Below are positions 26,044-34,539 of a stretch of 64,000 nt of DNA, piece by piece; position 1 is the stretch's first letter; every line of letters begins with the position of its first letter. This DNA comes from CBDCMJ01 sp965224325 (GTDB lineage: Bacteria; Chloroflexota; Dehalococcoidia; Lucifugimonadales; UBA3495): the NCBI GenBank assembly GCA_965224325.1, contig CBDCYT010000003.1, forward strand, positions 186,001 through 250,000, in the 5' to 3' direction. The translations under genes were made by a program, and so were the position numbers. The notes under the pieces were generated by a model. It made no database searches and was not told where the DNA came from. It saw only the letters and a program-made list of their open reading frames with translations.

Positions 26044-26570
26044 ACGTGCCAGCCCATTCCTTGGTATAACCCTCGCAAGTAGGCGATCTGCCCACCGTGA
26101 GCGATGGCGTCCCAGGTCACCTGTCCCAGCAAGGCAGCAACCGACCGTGGTTCCGCGACCGGTGGAAAGACGCGCCTCTCCTCCAGTTGTGCGGAGGTTG
26201 CCGAGGCAAGAAACTCCCCCACTGCCACCCTTACCGCCTCGTAATAGCCCATTTGAACATCCCGCGCCGGGGGTGTCCAAGCGGCTACTTGATCAGCGGT
26301 CCAGCCCACTCCCCGGTCCTCCGGATTTGCGGACATGCCATATTTATCGCACCAACCGTCACCGATCCACAGTTGAGGGACCTCACGAATACGCGTATGG
26401 ATTGCCGTATCCAAGACCCGGCTGAAGTGCCACATCAGCCAGGAAATAGAGTTACATTGCTCATCAGGTCGACGGGCCATGGTTGCTTCGTCCATTCCCT
26501 CTACGGTAGTGTCGATCATAAGCCAGTTGCGTTCCAGGGCAATTGTTATCGCCTCGGTCGGTGATGCCAC
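26040..26570 (-). CDS. DinB family protein
   Basis: 176-residue four-helix-bundle protein of the DinB/YfiT-like metalloprotein superfamily. His residues at the usual helix positions are present: L-M-W-H-F (about residue 48) and A-I-A-H-G-G-Q (about residue 158), expected to bind a divalent metal. Such enzymes include thiol-dependent S-transferases. It is last in the minus-strand run after nadC, 38 bp away. Confidence 0.8.
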   Translation of the reverse strand: MASPTEAITIALERNWLMIDTTVEGMDEATMARRPDEQCNSISWLMWHFSRVLDTAIHTRIREVPQLWIGDGWCDKYGMSANPEDRGVGWTADQVAAWTPPARDVQMGYYEAVRVAVGEFLASATSAQLEERRVFPPVAEPRSVAALLGQVTWDAIAHGGQIAYLRGLYQGMGWHV

Positions 26571-26608
26571 GTGTTCCTCCTCCGCGTTCTCTTAACTAGG
26601 GAAGTTGT

Positions 26609-27496
26609 CTAGTCACATTCTAGGTCTAGGCTTATGTCCAGAGTCTGGGCCGATTGGGTCAATCTCCCAATTGAAATCAAATCAACACCGGTTTCCGCGA
26701 TAGCCCGTACGGTGTCCAGGTTGATACCACCCGACGCTTCCACCAACGCACGTCCTCCAATGGTGTCCACGGCCTGGCGCATCTCTTCCACCGGCATGTT
26801 ATCCAGCATGATGATGTGCGCGCCTGCCTCCACCGCTTCTTGCACCTCACCTAAAGACTCCACTTCCACCTCGACCTTAACCGTGTGGGAACAGCGGGCC
26901 AAGGCCAAGGCGATGATCTCTTTCAAGTTCATCTGCCGGGAACGCAGGGCTTGGATGTGATTGTCTTTGATGAGGACACCGTCAGCCAGGTTCAGCCGGT
27001 GATTGTAGCCGCCCCCTATGCGCACCGCGTACTTGTCCAGGTAACGAAGGCCCGGCGCCGTTTTGCGGGTATCCACGATACGCGCCGTGCAACCCTCCAC
27101 GGCCCGCACGTACCGGTTGGTCTCGCTGGCGATGCCGCTCATCCGCTGCAAAAAATTGAGGGCGATACGCTCCCCCCGCAGAATACTATCCACTGAGCCT
27201 TCTATCCGCGCGATTTCTTCGCCCGGAGACAAAGCACATCCGTCGGTCAGCAGGTCATGCGCCGTTAAGCTGGAATCTATACGGTCGAATACCGCCGCGG
27301 CCACGCCGACTCCAGCCAGGACCCCTTGCTCCTTGGCGCGGACCACACCCACCCCGTTGGCTCCGGCTGGGATCAGCACTTGCGTGGTGGGGTCATTGAA
27401 GGCCTGGTCTTCAATCAGTGCGGCGTCTATCAGCCGGTGGACCTCTGGGGGCAAGTTACTCAATACTGGTCCCCTTTCGCCATAATCCAACACCAA
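26609..27496 (-). CDS. nadC: Nicotinate-nucleotide pyrophosphorylase (carboxylating)
   Basis: About 295 residues; converts quinolinate and PRPP to nicotinate mononucleotide, the third step of de novo NAD synthesis. Family marks: E-D-Q-A-F-N-D-P-T-T, FLQRMSGIAS, the phosphoribosyl-site D-T-R-K-T-A-P-G-L-R, IGGGYNHRLNL, IKDNH and the C-terminal EASGGINL. It begins 8 bp after nadB. The start is uncertain (TTG, GTG and TTG in a row); a start at L-S-N-L-P-P-E is also possible. Confidence 0.95.
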   Translation of the reverse strand: MVLDYGERGPVLSNLPPEVHRLIDAALIEDQAFNDPTTQVLIPAGANGVGVVRAKEQGVLAGVGVAAAVFDRIDSSLTAHDLLTDGCALSPGEEIARIEGSVDSILRGERIALNFLQRMSGIASETNRYVRAVEGCTARIVDTRKTAPGLRYLDKYAVRIGGGYNHRLNLADGVLIKDNHIQALRSRQMNLKEIIALALARCSHTVKVEVEVESLGEVQEAVEAGAHIIMLDNMPVEEMRQAVDTIGGRALVEASGGINLDTVRAIAETGVDLISIGRLTQSAQTLDISLDLECD

Positions 27497-27503
27497 GAGC
27501 CAT

Positions 27504-29081
27504 CTACCGGGATAATACTATATGCCTCTCCCAAGAGGCTAACGTGTCTGGAAAATCGCGCCGGAAGTGAGAACCCCTACTCTCTTGCCGTAACAGGGCC
27601 GCCTCCACAATCATCCTGCCCAGAAGCACCATATTGCGCAGCTGATAGGACGCCAAATCGTTTGGCTCAGGCGCGGTGCGCTCCCAAGCGTTCAGTATGC
27701 GAGCCGACAGCAGCAGACGGTCGCCGTTTCGGTCCATTCCCGCGTTACGCCACATCAAGTCTTGAAGCTCCGTAACGCTCAATGGGGGTATGCTGGCGCA
27801 CACTGATTGTCTCGGCTTTAGCCGCGCCGGCAGATTTGCCTCTTCCGGCTCCTCCGCCGCATCCGGGGCGCGCCCCAGCGTTCCATCCACCAACCGGTGG
27901 GCAAACACCACGGTATCCAGCAGGGAGTTACTGGCAAGCCGGTTGGCGCCGTGGACCGCCGCACAGGCAACCTCCCCGCAGGCGTACAGGCCCTGAACGC
28001 CGGTCCGGCCCCAGGTGTCCGTCTTGACGCCGCCCATCATGTAATGGGCGGCGGGAGCCACCGGCGCCGGTTGTTTGGTGATGTCCACGCCGTGGCTCTG
28101 GCAAAAGTTATAGATGTTGGGGAACCGGCCCTGAACAGTGTCAGGGGGGAGGTGTGATATGTCCAGGTAGACTTGCTTGGTTTCCGACTGTTCCATTTCG
28201 GCAACCATGGCCCGGGAGACGACGTCCCGGGGCGCCAGGTCGCCCAACGGGTGGTAATCGCCCATGAATGCCCGTCCATCTTCGTTGCGAAGCACCGCTC
28301 CTTCTCCTCGCATGGCCTCGGATAGAAGGAACGGAGGCGCTCCGTCCTTGCGAAAGGCGGTGGGATGAAATTGATAGAATTCCATGTCCATCACCGGGGC
28401 TCCGACCCTAAAGGCAAGGGCCGCACCGTCTCCGGTCGCCACCTCGGGATTGGTGGTGTAGCGGAACATCTGCCCCGCTCCGCCGGTGGCTACAACTATG
28501 AAGCGGCCGGAGAAAGTCCGGCGCTGGCCGGTAAGGCAATCGAGGGTCTCCACTGCCTGGACCCCCTCCCCGTCCATCAGCAACTCTGTGCCCAGGGTGT
28601 ACTCCATCACCGTTATGTTTGATTCCGCCACTCGCTGGGCCAAGGTAAGCTCGATGTGCTGGCCGGTCGCATCGCCGCCGGCGTGAAGGACCCGGGGAAC
28701 GCTGTGGGCTCCTTCCCGCCCCAACGCAATTTCCCCGTGTATGGTGTCGAAGGCCACGCCCCAGCGAATCAAGTTGGCGACCCGCTCCGGGCCGTTCTGG
28801 GTCAACACCGCGACGGCGTCAAGGTCGCATAATCCCACGCCCGCCGCCAGGGTGTCTTGCATGTGAAGACGCGATGAATCCCCTGGGCCTACGGCTACGG
28901 CGATGCCGCCCTGAGCATACCGGGTGTTGCAGTCGTCTATTTTGCCCTTGGTTAGAATCAACACTGAACCGTGCTCTTGGGCCAGCAAAGCCACGTTGAG
29001 GCCCGCGATGCCGCTGCCTATGATGATGTAGTCGTAGTCTGTGCTTGCCACTAGGGAGCCCCCCGGGGGACGCTCCCGCAC
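27504..29081 (-). CDS. nadB: L-aspartate oxidase
   Basis: 525-residue flavoprotein oxidising L-aspartate to iminoaspartate, which NadA condenses with dihydroxyacetone phosphate. N-terminal FAD motif I-I-G-S-G-I-A-G-L-N, then the substrate-loop segments RYAQGGIAVA and HPTAF, the active-site R-G-E-G and H-Y-M-M-G-G-V. The last 100 residues form the helical succinate-dehydrogenase-like C domain. Length is usual. It lies between nadA and nadC. Confidence 0.95.
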   Translation of the reverse strand: MRERPPGGSLVASTDYDYIIIGSGIAGLNVALLAQEHGSVLILTKGKIDDCNTRYAQGGIAVAVGPGDSSRLHMQDTLAAGVGLCDLDAVAVLTQNGPERVANLIRWGVAFDTIHGEIALGREGAHSVPRVLHAGGDATGQHIELTLAQRVAESNITVMEYTLGTELLMDGEGVQAVETLDCLTGQRRTFSGRFIVVATGGAGQMFRYTTNPEVATGDGAALAFRVGAPVMDMEFYQFHPTAFRKDGAPPFLLSEAMRGEGAVLRNEDGRAFMGDYHPLGDLAPRDVVSRAMVAEMEQSETKQVYLDISHLPPDTVQGRFPNIYNFCQSHGVDITKQPAPVAPAAHYMMGGVKTDTWGRTGVQGLYACGEVACAAVHGANRLASNSLLDTVVFAHRLVDGTLGRAPDAAEEPEEANLPARLKPRQSVCASIPPLSVTELQDLMWRNAGMDRNGDRLLLSARILNAWERTAPEPNDLASYQLRNMVLLGRMIVEAALLRQESRGSHFRRDFPDTLASWERHIVLSR

Positions 29082-29395
29082 CAGCCTAGGCTAACCCAAC
29101 AATTTCCCAGGATGGCCAAGGAAAGACTAATCATGCGCTAGGTCCAGAACTTCCATAAATTGGGCCTGCCAATTGGGCTTGCAATTGGGCCGGGCTGTAG
29201 ATGTAGCGGTTATGTCCGGGGCGCTGGAAATTTTGGGCCGCCGCCGCCGGATTTGCCCGGCCGGATTTCCCCGGATTTCCCCCGCGGCTCATGAAGCCCC
29301 GACCGCATGGTCACGCGTTTAGGGTAGTTTGCCAACTTCCTGGGAGACCCTACCCGGTAGTCCCTCACTGAGATATTAGGCCCGTGGTCACAGCG
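29082..29395. other. nadA-nadB intergenic region with AATTGGGC repeats
   Basis: 314 bp without a gene inside an otherwise tight NAD operon. Three copies of AATTGGGC occur at about 11-bp spacing near 29157-29190, and two GGATTTCCC-type repeats near 29250-29280. A separate nadB promoter or regulatory site is possible. Confidence 0.45.
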
Positions 29396-30604
29396 CTATC
29401 TCAGGGACAACATGCGATCAAGAGCGGTTTGAGCGTCCGCTTTTATGTCTTCCGGAACGGTGATCTGGTTAACCACTGTCCCATCCAACAGACTCTCCAA
29501 GACCCACAACAGGTAGGCTGGGTGGATCCGGTACATGGTGGAGCAGGGGCAGGTAACCGGGTCCAAGCAGAATACGATTTTGTCGGGATTCTGCAGCGCC
29601 AACCGGTTCACCAGGCTGATCTCAGTGCCCACCGCCCACTTGCTGCCTGGGGCTCCGTCGTTGATAGTCTTGCGAATAAACTCGGTCGAACCCACCAGAT
29701 CGGCGGCCTGCACTGTCTCCATGACGCACTCGGGATGGGCTATGACCTTGATGTCCGGATACCGCTCCCGGGCCGCTTGAATTTGCCCCACCGTGAATCT
29801 GGTGTGGACTGAGCAGTGGCCTTGCCACAGTATCAACCGGGCATTCAGCAACTGTTCCGGGGTGTTGCCGCCCAAGCGTTTAAAGGGGTTCCAAACCACC
29901 ATCCGGTCCAGTGGTATTCCCAACTTGAGGCCGGTGTTACGGCCCAAGTGCTGGTCGGGCAGAAACAATATCCGCTCCGCCCTTTGGAGACCCCACTCCA
30001 TAACCTTTGCGGCGTTTGACGACGTGCAAACCGCTCCGCCGTTGCGCCCGCACAAGGCCTTAATGCCGGCTACCGAATTCATGTAGGTGATGGGGGTAAC
30101 GCCGCCGTGGTCTTCGAGCAGGTCTTGCAGGTCTTCCCATGCGTCCTCCACGTCGTCCATAGGAGCCATGTCGGCCATGGAGCAACCCGCGGTGATGTTG
30201 GGCAAAACCACTTTCTGATCAGGAGCGCAGAGGATGCATGCGGTCTCGGCCATAAAGTGGACGCCGCAAAACACGATGTAGCTGGCTTCCGGCAAAGATG
30301 CGGCTTCCTGTGACAACAAGAAAGAATCGCCCTGATAGTCCGCGTACTTGATGACTTCTTCCCGCTGGTAGTGATGCCCCAAGATGGTCACGGATTTACC
30401 GAGGGCCCGCTTGGCGCTATGGATGCGCCGGTCCAACTCCTCCACTTCGCAGTGAAGGTATTCGGTGGGGATGCTCTGCCAGCGGACGTTGGTCAATTGC
30501 TCTTCCGCAAGCGGCTTGGCGGGAAGCTGGTCCTCCGTTTTACAGAAGGCAGCGTGTTCGATCTCTGTGACTGGTATTACAGGCCGCCGAGACTTTGTAG
30601 GCAC
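29396..30604 (-). CDS. nadA: Quinolinate synthase
   Basis: 402 residues, 4Fe-4S enzyme that makes quinolinate. Cluster ligands are visible in A-G-C-S-M-A-D-M (about 142), H-P-E-C (about 298) and C-P-C-S-T-M (about 358). I-L-G-H-H-Y-Q-R and Y-M-N-S are substrate-site stretches. About 50 extra N-terminal residues compared with the shortest bacterial forms fit the longer NadA class. It follows miaB by 28 bp. Confidence 0.95.
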   Translation of the reverse strand: MPTKSRRPVIPVTEIEHAAFCKTEDQLPAKPLAEEQLTNVRWQSIPTEYLHCEVEELDRRIHSAKRALGKSVTILGHHYQREEVIKYADYQGDSFLLSQEAASLPEASYIVFCGVHFMAETACILCAPDQKVVLPNITAGCSMADMAPMDDVEDAWEDLQDLLEDHGGVTPITYMNSVAGIKALCGRNGGAVCTSSNAAKVMEWGLQRAERILFLPDQHLGRNTGLKLGIPLDRMVVWNPFKRLGGNTPEQLLNARLILWQGHCSVHTRFTVGQIQAARERYPDIKVIAHPECVMETVQAADLVGSTEFIRKTINDGAPGSKWAVGTEISLVNRLALQNPDKIVFCLDPVTCPCSTMYRIHPAYLLWVLESLLDGTVVNQITVPEDIKADAQTALDRMLSLR

Positions 30605-30632
30605 AGTGGCGTCCTCGCAGGCATAATCGCCG

Positions 30633-31910
30633 TTACGCGGCGAGAGTCCCCTGGAGGGACCAGGGGCTGGCCCGAGTGATATTTACGTCCACCAAACTTC
30701 CTGAATGGTCGGCGTCGTCTTGGAAGTATACCAACTTGTTGCTTCTGGTCCGGCCCTCCCATTTGCCACGGGTACGGCGTTCCACCAGGATCTCTTCTTT
30801 TCCACCGACAAGCGCCGCGTTGATTTCCTCAAGGATGCTCTCTTGCAAGCGCTCCAACTCCTCCCGGCGGCCGGTTTTCACCTCGTCGCTTACGTCATCA
30901 GACATGGTGCGAGCGGCGATGGTGCCGCCCCGGGGAGAGTAGGAAGCACAGTGTATCTTATCAAACCGTAACTCGGCCACCAGGTCCAGAGACCGTTGAT
31001 ACTGTTCCTGAGTCTCTCCTGGGAACCCAACTATTATGTCTGTGCTCAAAGAAACCCCGGGTACGGCGTCCCTGATCCGGTGGGCCAAGTCAACGTATTC
31101 GCCACGGGTATAGGGCCGGCGCATGCGGCTCAACACCTGGTCGTCTCCCGACTGCACGGGAAGATTGACGTGTTCGCATACCTTGGGAAGGTTGGCCACG
31201 GCGTCTATTATCTGCTCGCTCATGAATGAAGGATGGGAGGTGAGGAAGCGAATGCGCTCCAGGCCTGAGACGTCATTGAGCCGGCCCAACAACTGAGCCA
31301 AATCCGGCTTGTCGGGAAGGTCGTGCCCGTAAGCGTCTACGGTCTGTCCCAGCAAAGTGACTTCTTTGGTCCCCCGGACCGTCAACAGCTCCGCCTCTCT
31401 CACCACCTCTTCCACCGGGCGGCTAACTTGACGTCCGCGGCGGTAGGGGATGATGCAGAAAGTACACATCAGGTCACATCCCTGAATGATGGGAACGTAG
31501 CAAGCGGCGTTGGGACGTGTGGGGGTTAACGCTCCAACGCAGCCCTCCCAGTCCAACCCCGTTCGCTCGCCTATCAGATCAAGCAGGGGACCGTACTGCT
31601 GAGGACGCATGAACACGTCTACGTATGGGAATTTCTTCCGGAGTTCGGTGGTATCCGGCCCAACCATGCAACCCATAAGGGCGATTACCCGCTCCGGGTG
31701 CTTGTTCTTCAGCGGCTTTGTGGAGGTCAGGTTCCCCACCACTTTCATTTCCGCGCTGTGCCTCACCACGCACGAGTTGAGCACGACAACGTCGGCATCT
31801 TTTGCCTGGTCCACCGGATGCAACCCCAGCTGCTCCAAGGCGGCTTCGAGACGTTCAGAGTCAGCCGTATTCATCTGGCAGCCGATGGTCCAAACATGGA
31901 AAGTATTCAT
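30633..31910 (-). CDS. miaB: tRNA-2-methylthio-N6-dimethylallyladenosine synthase
   Basis: 425-residue radical-SAM methylthiotransferase acting on tRNA A37. Domains in order: UPF0004 (WTIGCQMNTADSE, with cluster Cys near 10, 47 and 81), radical SAM with C-D-L-M-C-T-F-C (about 148-155), and a C-terminal TRAM domain (about 360-425) that binds RNA. GCDLMCTFCIIPYRRGR favours MiaB over RimO or MtaB. First in the minus-strand run to nadA-nadB-nadC; both MiaB and NadA need Fe-S clusters. Confidence 0.93.
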   Translation of the reverse strand: MNTFHVWTIGCQMNTADSERLEAALEQLGLHPVDQAKDADVVVLNSCVVRHSAEMKVVGNLTSTKPLKNKHPERVIALMGCMVGPDTTELRKKFPYVDVFMRPQQYGPLLDLIGERTGLDWEGCVGALTPTRPNAACYVPIIQGCDLMCTFCIIPYRRGRQVSRPVEEVVREAELLTVRGTKEVTLLGQTVDAYGHDLPDKPDLAQLLGRLNDVSGLERIRFLTSHPSFMSEQIIDAVANLPKVCEHVNLPVQSGDDQVLSRMRRPYTRGEYVDLAHRIRDAVPGVSLSTDIIVGFPGETQEQYQRSLDLVAELRFDKIHCASYSPRGGTIAARTMSDDVSDEVKTGRREELERLQESILEEINAALVGGKEEILVERRTRGKWEGRTRSNKLVYFQDDADHSGSLVDVNITRASPWSLQGTLAA

Positions 31911-32527
31911 AAGCTCGTTTGCGATAAAGCAACTTGCCGGATATGGTGGAGGGCTGGAAGTATAATCTCCTGCCTTACAAAGCTGTAGGACGTTCGTGTC
32001 GGCCTGACAGCCCTGGTTTTACCACACTTATTCCCACATAAGTGGTTGGACATTGTAGGCTCACTTGGGACTATCCGGTCATCAGGCTCCTGAGAGCCAT
32101 ATCTCCAGACTGAATACGGGGTTTCCGCTCGACCGGCCGGGTGTACTCACAATGTTAAGCCTTGGCAACCAGAAGAAGTAAGATGTCTTGAGGCCCGGCG
32201 GGGTCAGTTGCTACGGGGAACTCAATTAATTCAGCATCGACCCTCTCCAAATTACTGAGTCCACGCGACCCGTTGGAAAGGGGCATTGTTGAGTCACCCG
32301 GAGCCTTTGGTAGAACGCATCTTATCATCTTTTGAACCATCCTCACCAGCGCTTCCACCTGGCTTCTGCGGTTTTTCTGTCATTATAAGACCGGAATGCG
32401 CCGGCAATGCTTTTGGCGGTCCGCAATCCCAAAATCACCATAAACCATAACAGGTAGGCTGAATAGAAAAAAGGCTTGCCTACCGGTCGGTTAGAACCCT
32501 CTTAGGTGGGCCTGAGCGTACCGTACT
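31911..32527. other. Gene-poor region upstream of miaB
   Basis: Should contain the miaB-nad promoter. A 67-codon minus-strand frame at 32155-32358 (ending VATDPAGPQDILLLLVAKA) has protein-like composition but no recognised family. Nothing else seen. Confidence 0.4.
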
Positions 32528-32698
32528 GAGCCTGTCTCAGAAGTCTCCGCTCACGATTTTGGGTGGACGCAACCTGATGGTTACTATCATAAACCGCTTA
32601 AACCAGTATTGAATCCGGCTCAATAACCCGTCATTCCCGCGAAAGCGGGAATCCAGAAAGGTAGGACGCTGGAGGACTCAGCTTTATGAGACAGACTC
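32528..32698 (+). mobile_element. MITE copy 3 (GAGC-type ends)
   Basis: 171-bp copy, the shortest, with inverted ends GAGCCTGTCTCA (32528-32539) and TGAGACAGACTC (32687-32698) and flanking direct repeat TACT (32524-32527, 32699-32702). Its interior has a single CCCGTCATTCCCGCG palindrome unit where copies 1 and 2 have two. Confidence 0.88.
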
Positions 32699-32839
32699 TA
32701 CTGCGAATGTTTCGCTGGGAGGTCCGAATTTGAAGAGTCGGTCTGGTCAAGGCAGCCTGGTACTACAGGAGCAGATTAGCGAGGTAGGATAGGCCAATGC
32801 TTGGCGATGAGGTGTGGTGGCAGCGTGCGGGGATGAATT

Positions 32840-33612
32840 GGCGGAAGTGGCCCGGTGGGCCGATGGAATTGAACAGGTCACCAGTGCATTGAGGGGCGGT
32901 CCCGGCGTCCTGAGCCGCGCCGGCGAGCGTTGGATTATCTATTGGGACTGCTAAATCCGGTGGAGCGGAAGAACGGCTGGCAACTGGCAGAGCAAGCGGG
33001 CGACATCACCCCGGACGGGGTGCAGCGCCTGCTGTCCAGCTACCGCTGGTATGCCGGCTTGGTCCGCAATGAGCTGATGGGCTACGTTGTGGAGCATTTG
33101 GGTGACGCTGACGGGGTGCTGGTGGTGGACGAGACCGGATTCCTCAAGAAGGGGAACAAGTCGGCTGGGGTGTAGAGTCAGTACAGCGGCACGGCAGGAC
33201 GTATAGAAAACTGTCAGATTGGAGTGTTCCTCGCCTACGCGGGTGGCAAGGGCAGGACCCTGCTGGACCGAGAGTGACCTTCGCCTGGGTTGCCGGCGAC
33301 GAGGTGTGTGGCAGCGACCGCAACCTGGGGCTGTGGCTGGAGCGGGCAGATGGCCAGCACGTGCGGGCCATCAAAAAGAGCGAGAAGCTTTGGGCTTGGA
33401 CAGGTAAAGGTCCCCGTCAGGTGCGGGCGGACCGGTTGGCGTCGCAGGTTGAGGAAACCGGTTGGACCAGGAGCAGCGCTGGGAACGTCGCCAAGGGACC
33501 CCGGGTCTACGACTTGACCACTTTTGTGCTGTTATGGTCATCATTGAGACGACGGCACCAGGCTAAAGCCTGGCAATGCCACTACCAACGCCGGCTATCA
33601 CTACTGAATTAA
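32840..33612 (+). pseudogene. IS701-family transposase remnant
   Basis: Conceptual translation shows an IS701-type transposase: GLLNPVERKNGWQLAEQAG, the DDE segment V-L-V-V-D-E-T-G-F-L-K-K-G, S-A-G-V, then TAG at the codon before SQYSGTAGRIENCQ, a second break after the GGKGRTLLD stretch with a deletion, and resumption at V-T-F-A-W-V-A-G-D-E-V-C-G. At least one nonsense codon, one frame change and one deletion make it dead. It differs from the IS701 copy at 53.7 kb. Confidence 0.85.
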
Positions 33613-33777
33613 GTAGTGCTGCTGTGGTACTAGCACGTCAGCGTACATCTGGCTTGGCAGCAGTGCAACTACACGGGCGCTTCCCAGCGAGGACGCCTAC
33701 ATGCTGAAACCCTGACCCCGCGCTACATCCTGGAACTCCTTGAGGCTTGCCGATGGTCCCGTTACTTGGAAGGTAGT

Positions 33778-34010
33778 TTATTCGGTTAGTATTCTGGGTT
33801 GGCCAGTCAATAAGGCAATCGTGTACTGAGGATCAACGGTGAAGGCCCAGCCCCTGTTGTTGAGAAGGAGGTAAAGGCGTCTCAGAATGTTGTGGGTGAA
33901 CAGCCACTGCCTGAACCCCCTGGCCCCCTGTGCGAGGAACGCCGTTCTGGGCAGCACTACTCCCGGACGACCGCCTTGTCTGACGACATGGCTGTAACGC
34001 TCGCAAAAAG
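33778..34010 (-). pseudogene. Fragment resembling a type IIG/Eco57I-like DNA methylase
   Basis: A 77-codon minus-strand stretch that looks like a C-terminal fragment: GGRPGVVLPRTAFLAQGAR, F-R-Q-W-L-F, then LNNRGWAFTVDPQYTIALLT and a stop. The order (G-G-R-x-G-V-V-L-P-R-x-A, N-N-x-G-W-A-F, P-Q-Y-T-I-A-L) is that of N6-adenine methylase-restriction enzymes. The upstream part is missing. Identification is by pattern. Confidence 0.45.
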
Positions 34011-34218
34011 TTGGTAAAGGTCTGTGTCTCCCACGCCCTGAAGCTGGTGTCCCCCGCTATCGGATAAGAACCCTCGGACGGTAGCTAACCGTTTTTGTTG
34101 GGATTCAGACTCCCTCCGCCAGTGGGGGTACTGCTCTTAGAGCTCGGCTATACGCTTTCTTCTATTCGCCAAACTGGGGCAACCATGGCCCGTTGCACGC
34201 AGTCTTATCATTTAATGG

Positions 34219-34373
34219 GGTCTATCCCCGCGGGTATGTGGCGAGCCCACGCGGGTTTCCCGCTACCTTGTTGCTGAAGGGATCTATCCCCCCGTGGGCA
34301 CAGGGTGAGCCGTACCGGTCTCGGTCGACAGCCTGGTCGGGCAGTCTACCCCCCGTGTGCACAGGGTGAGCTG
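34219..34373. CRISPR. Decayed CRISPR relic, three type I-E-like repeats
   Basis: Three degenerate ~29-31-nt repeats start near 34219, 34281 and 34343, a period of exactly 62. They share TCTA(T/C)CCCC...GTG.GCACAGGGTGAGC, with the CCCC...GGGG-type hairpin of I-E repeats best kept in the second and third. Unique intervals of 33 and 31 nt lie between. A fourth, very degraded unit may begin at 34161. No cas gene is in the window. Confidence 0.55.
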
Positions 34374-34539
34374 ATATTGCCCCGGCCTGTGCCGCGCCAG
34401 GAAGGGATTGGGGACCGGGCAGAGGTTTGACTTGGTGCGGCTCCCGCAGGTTTGTATAATGGCCGGGACAACTGCCAGCAACTACGTAAGAGCATTCGAG
34501 AATTGAAGATCGGAATTCCAAGAGAGACGGAGGTAAGCC

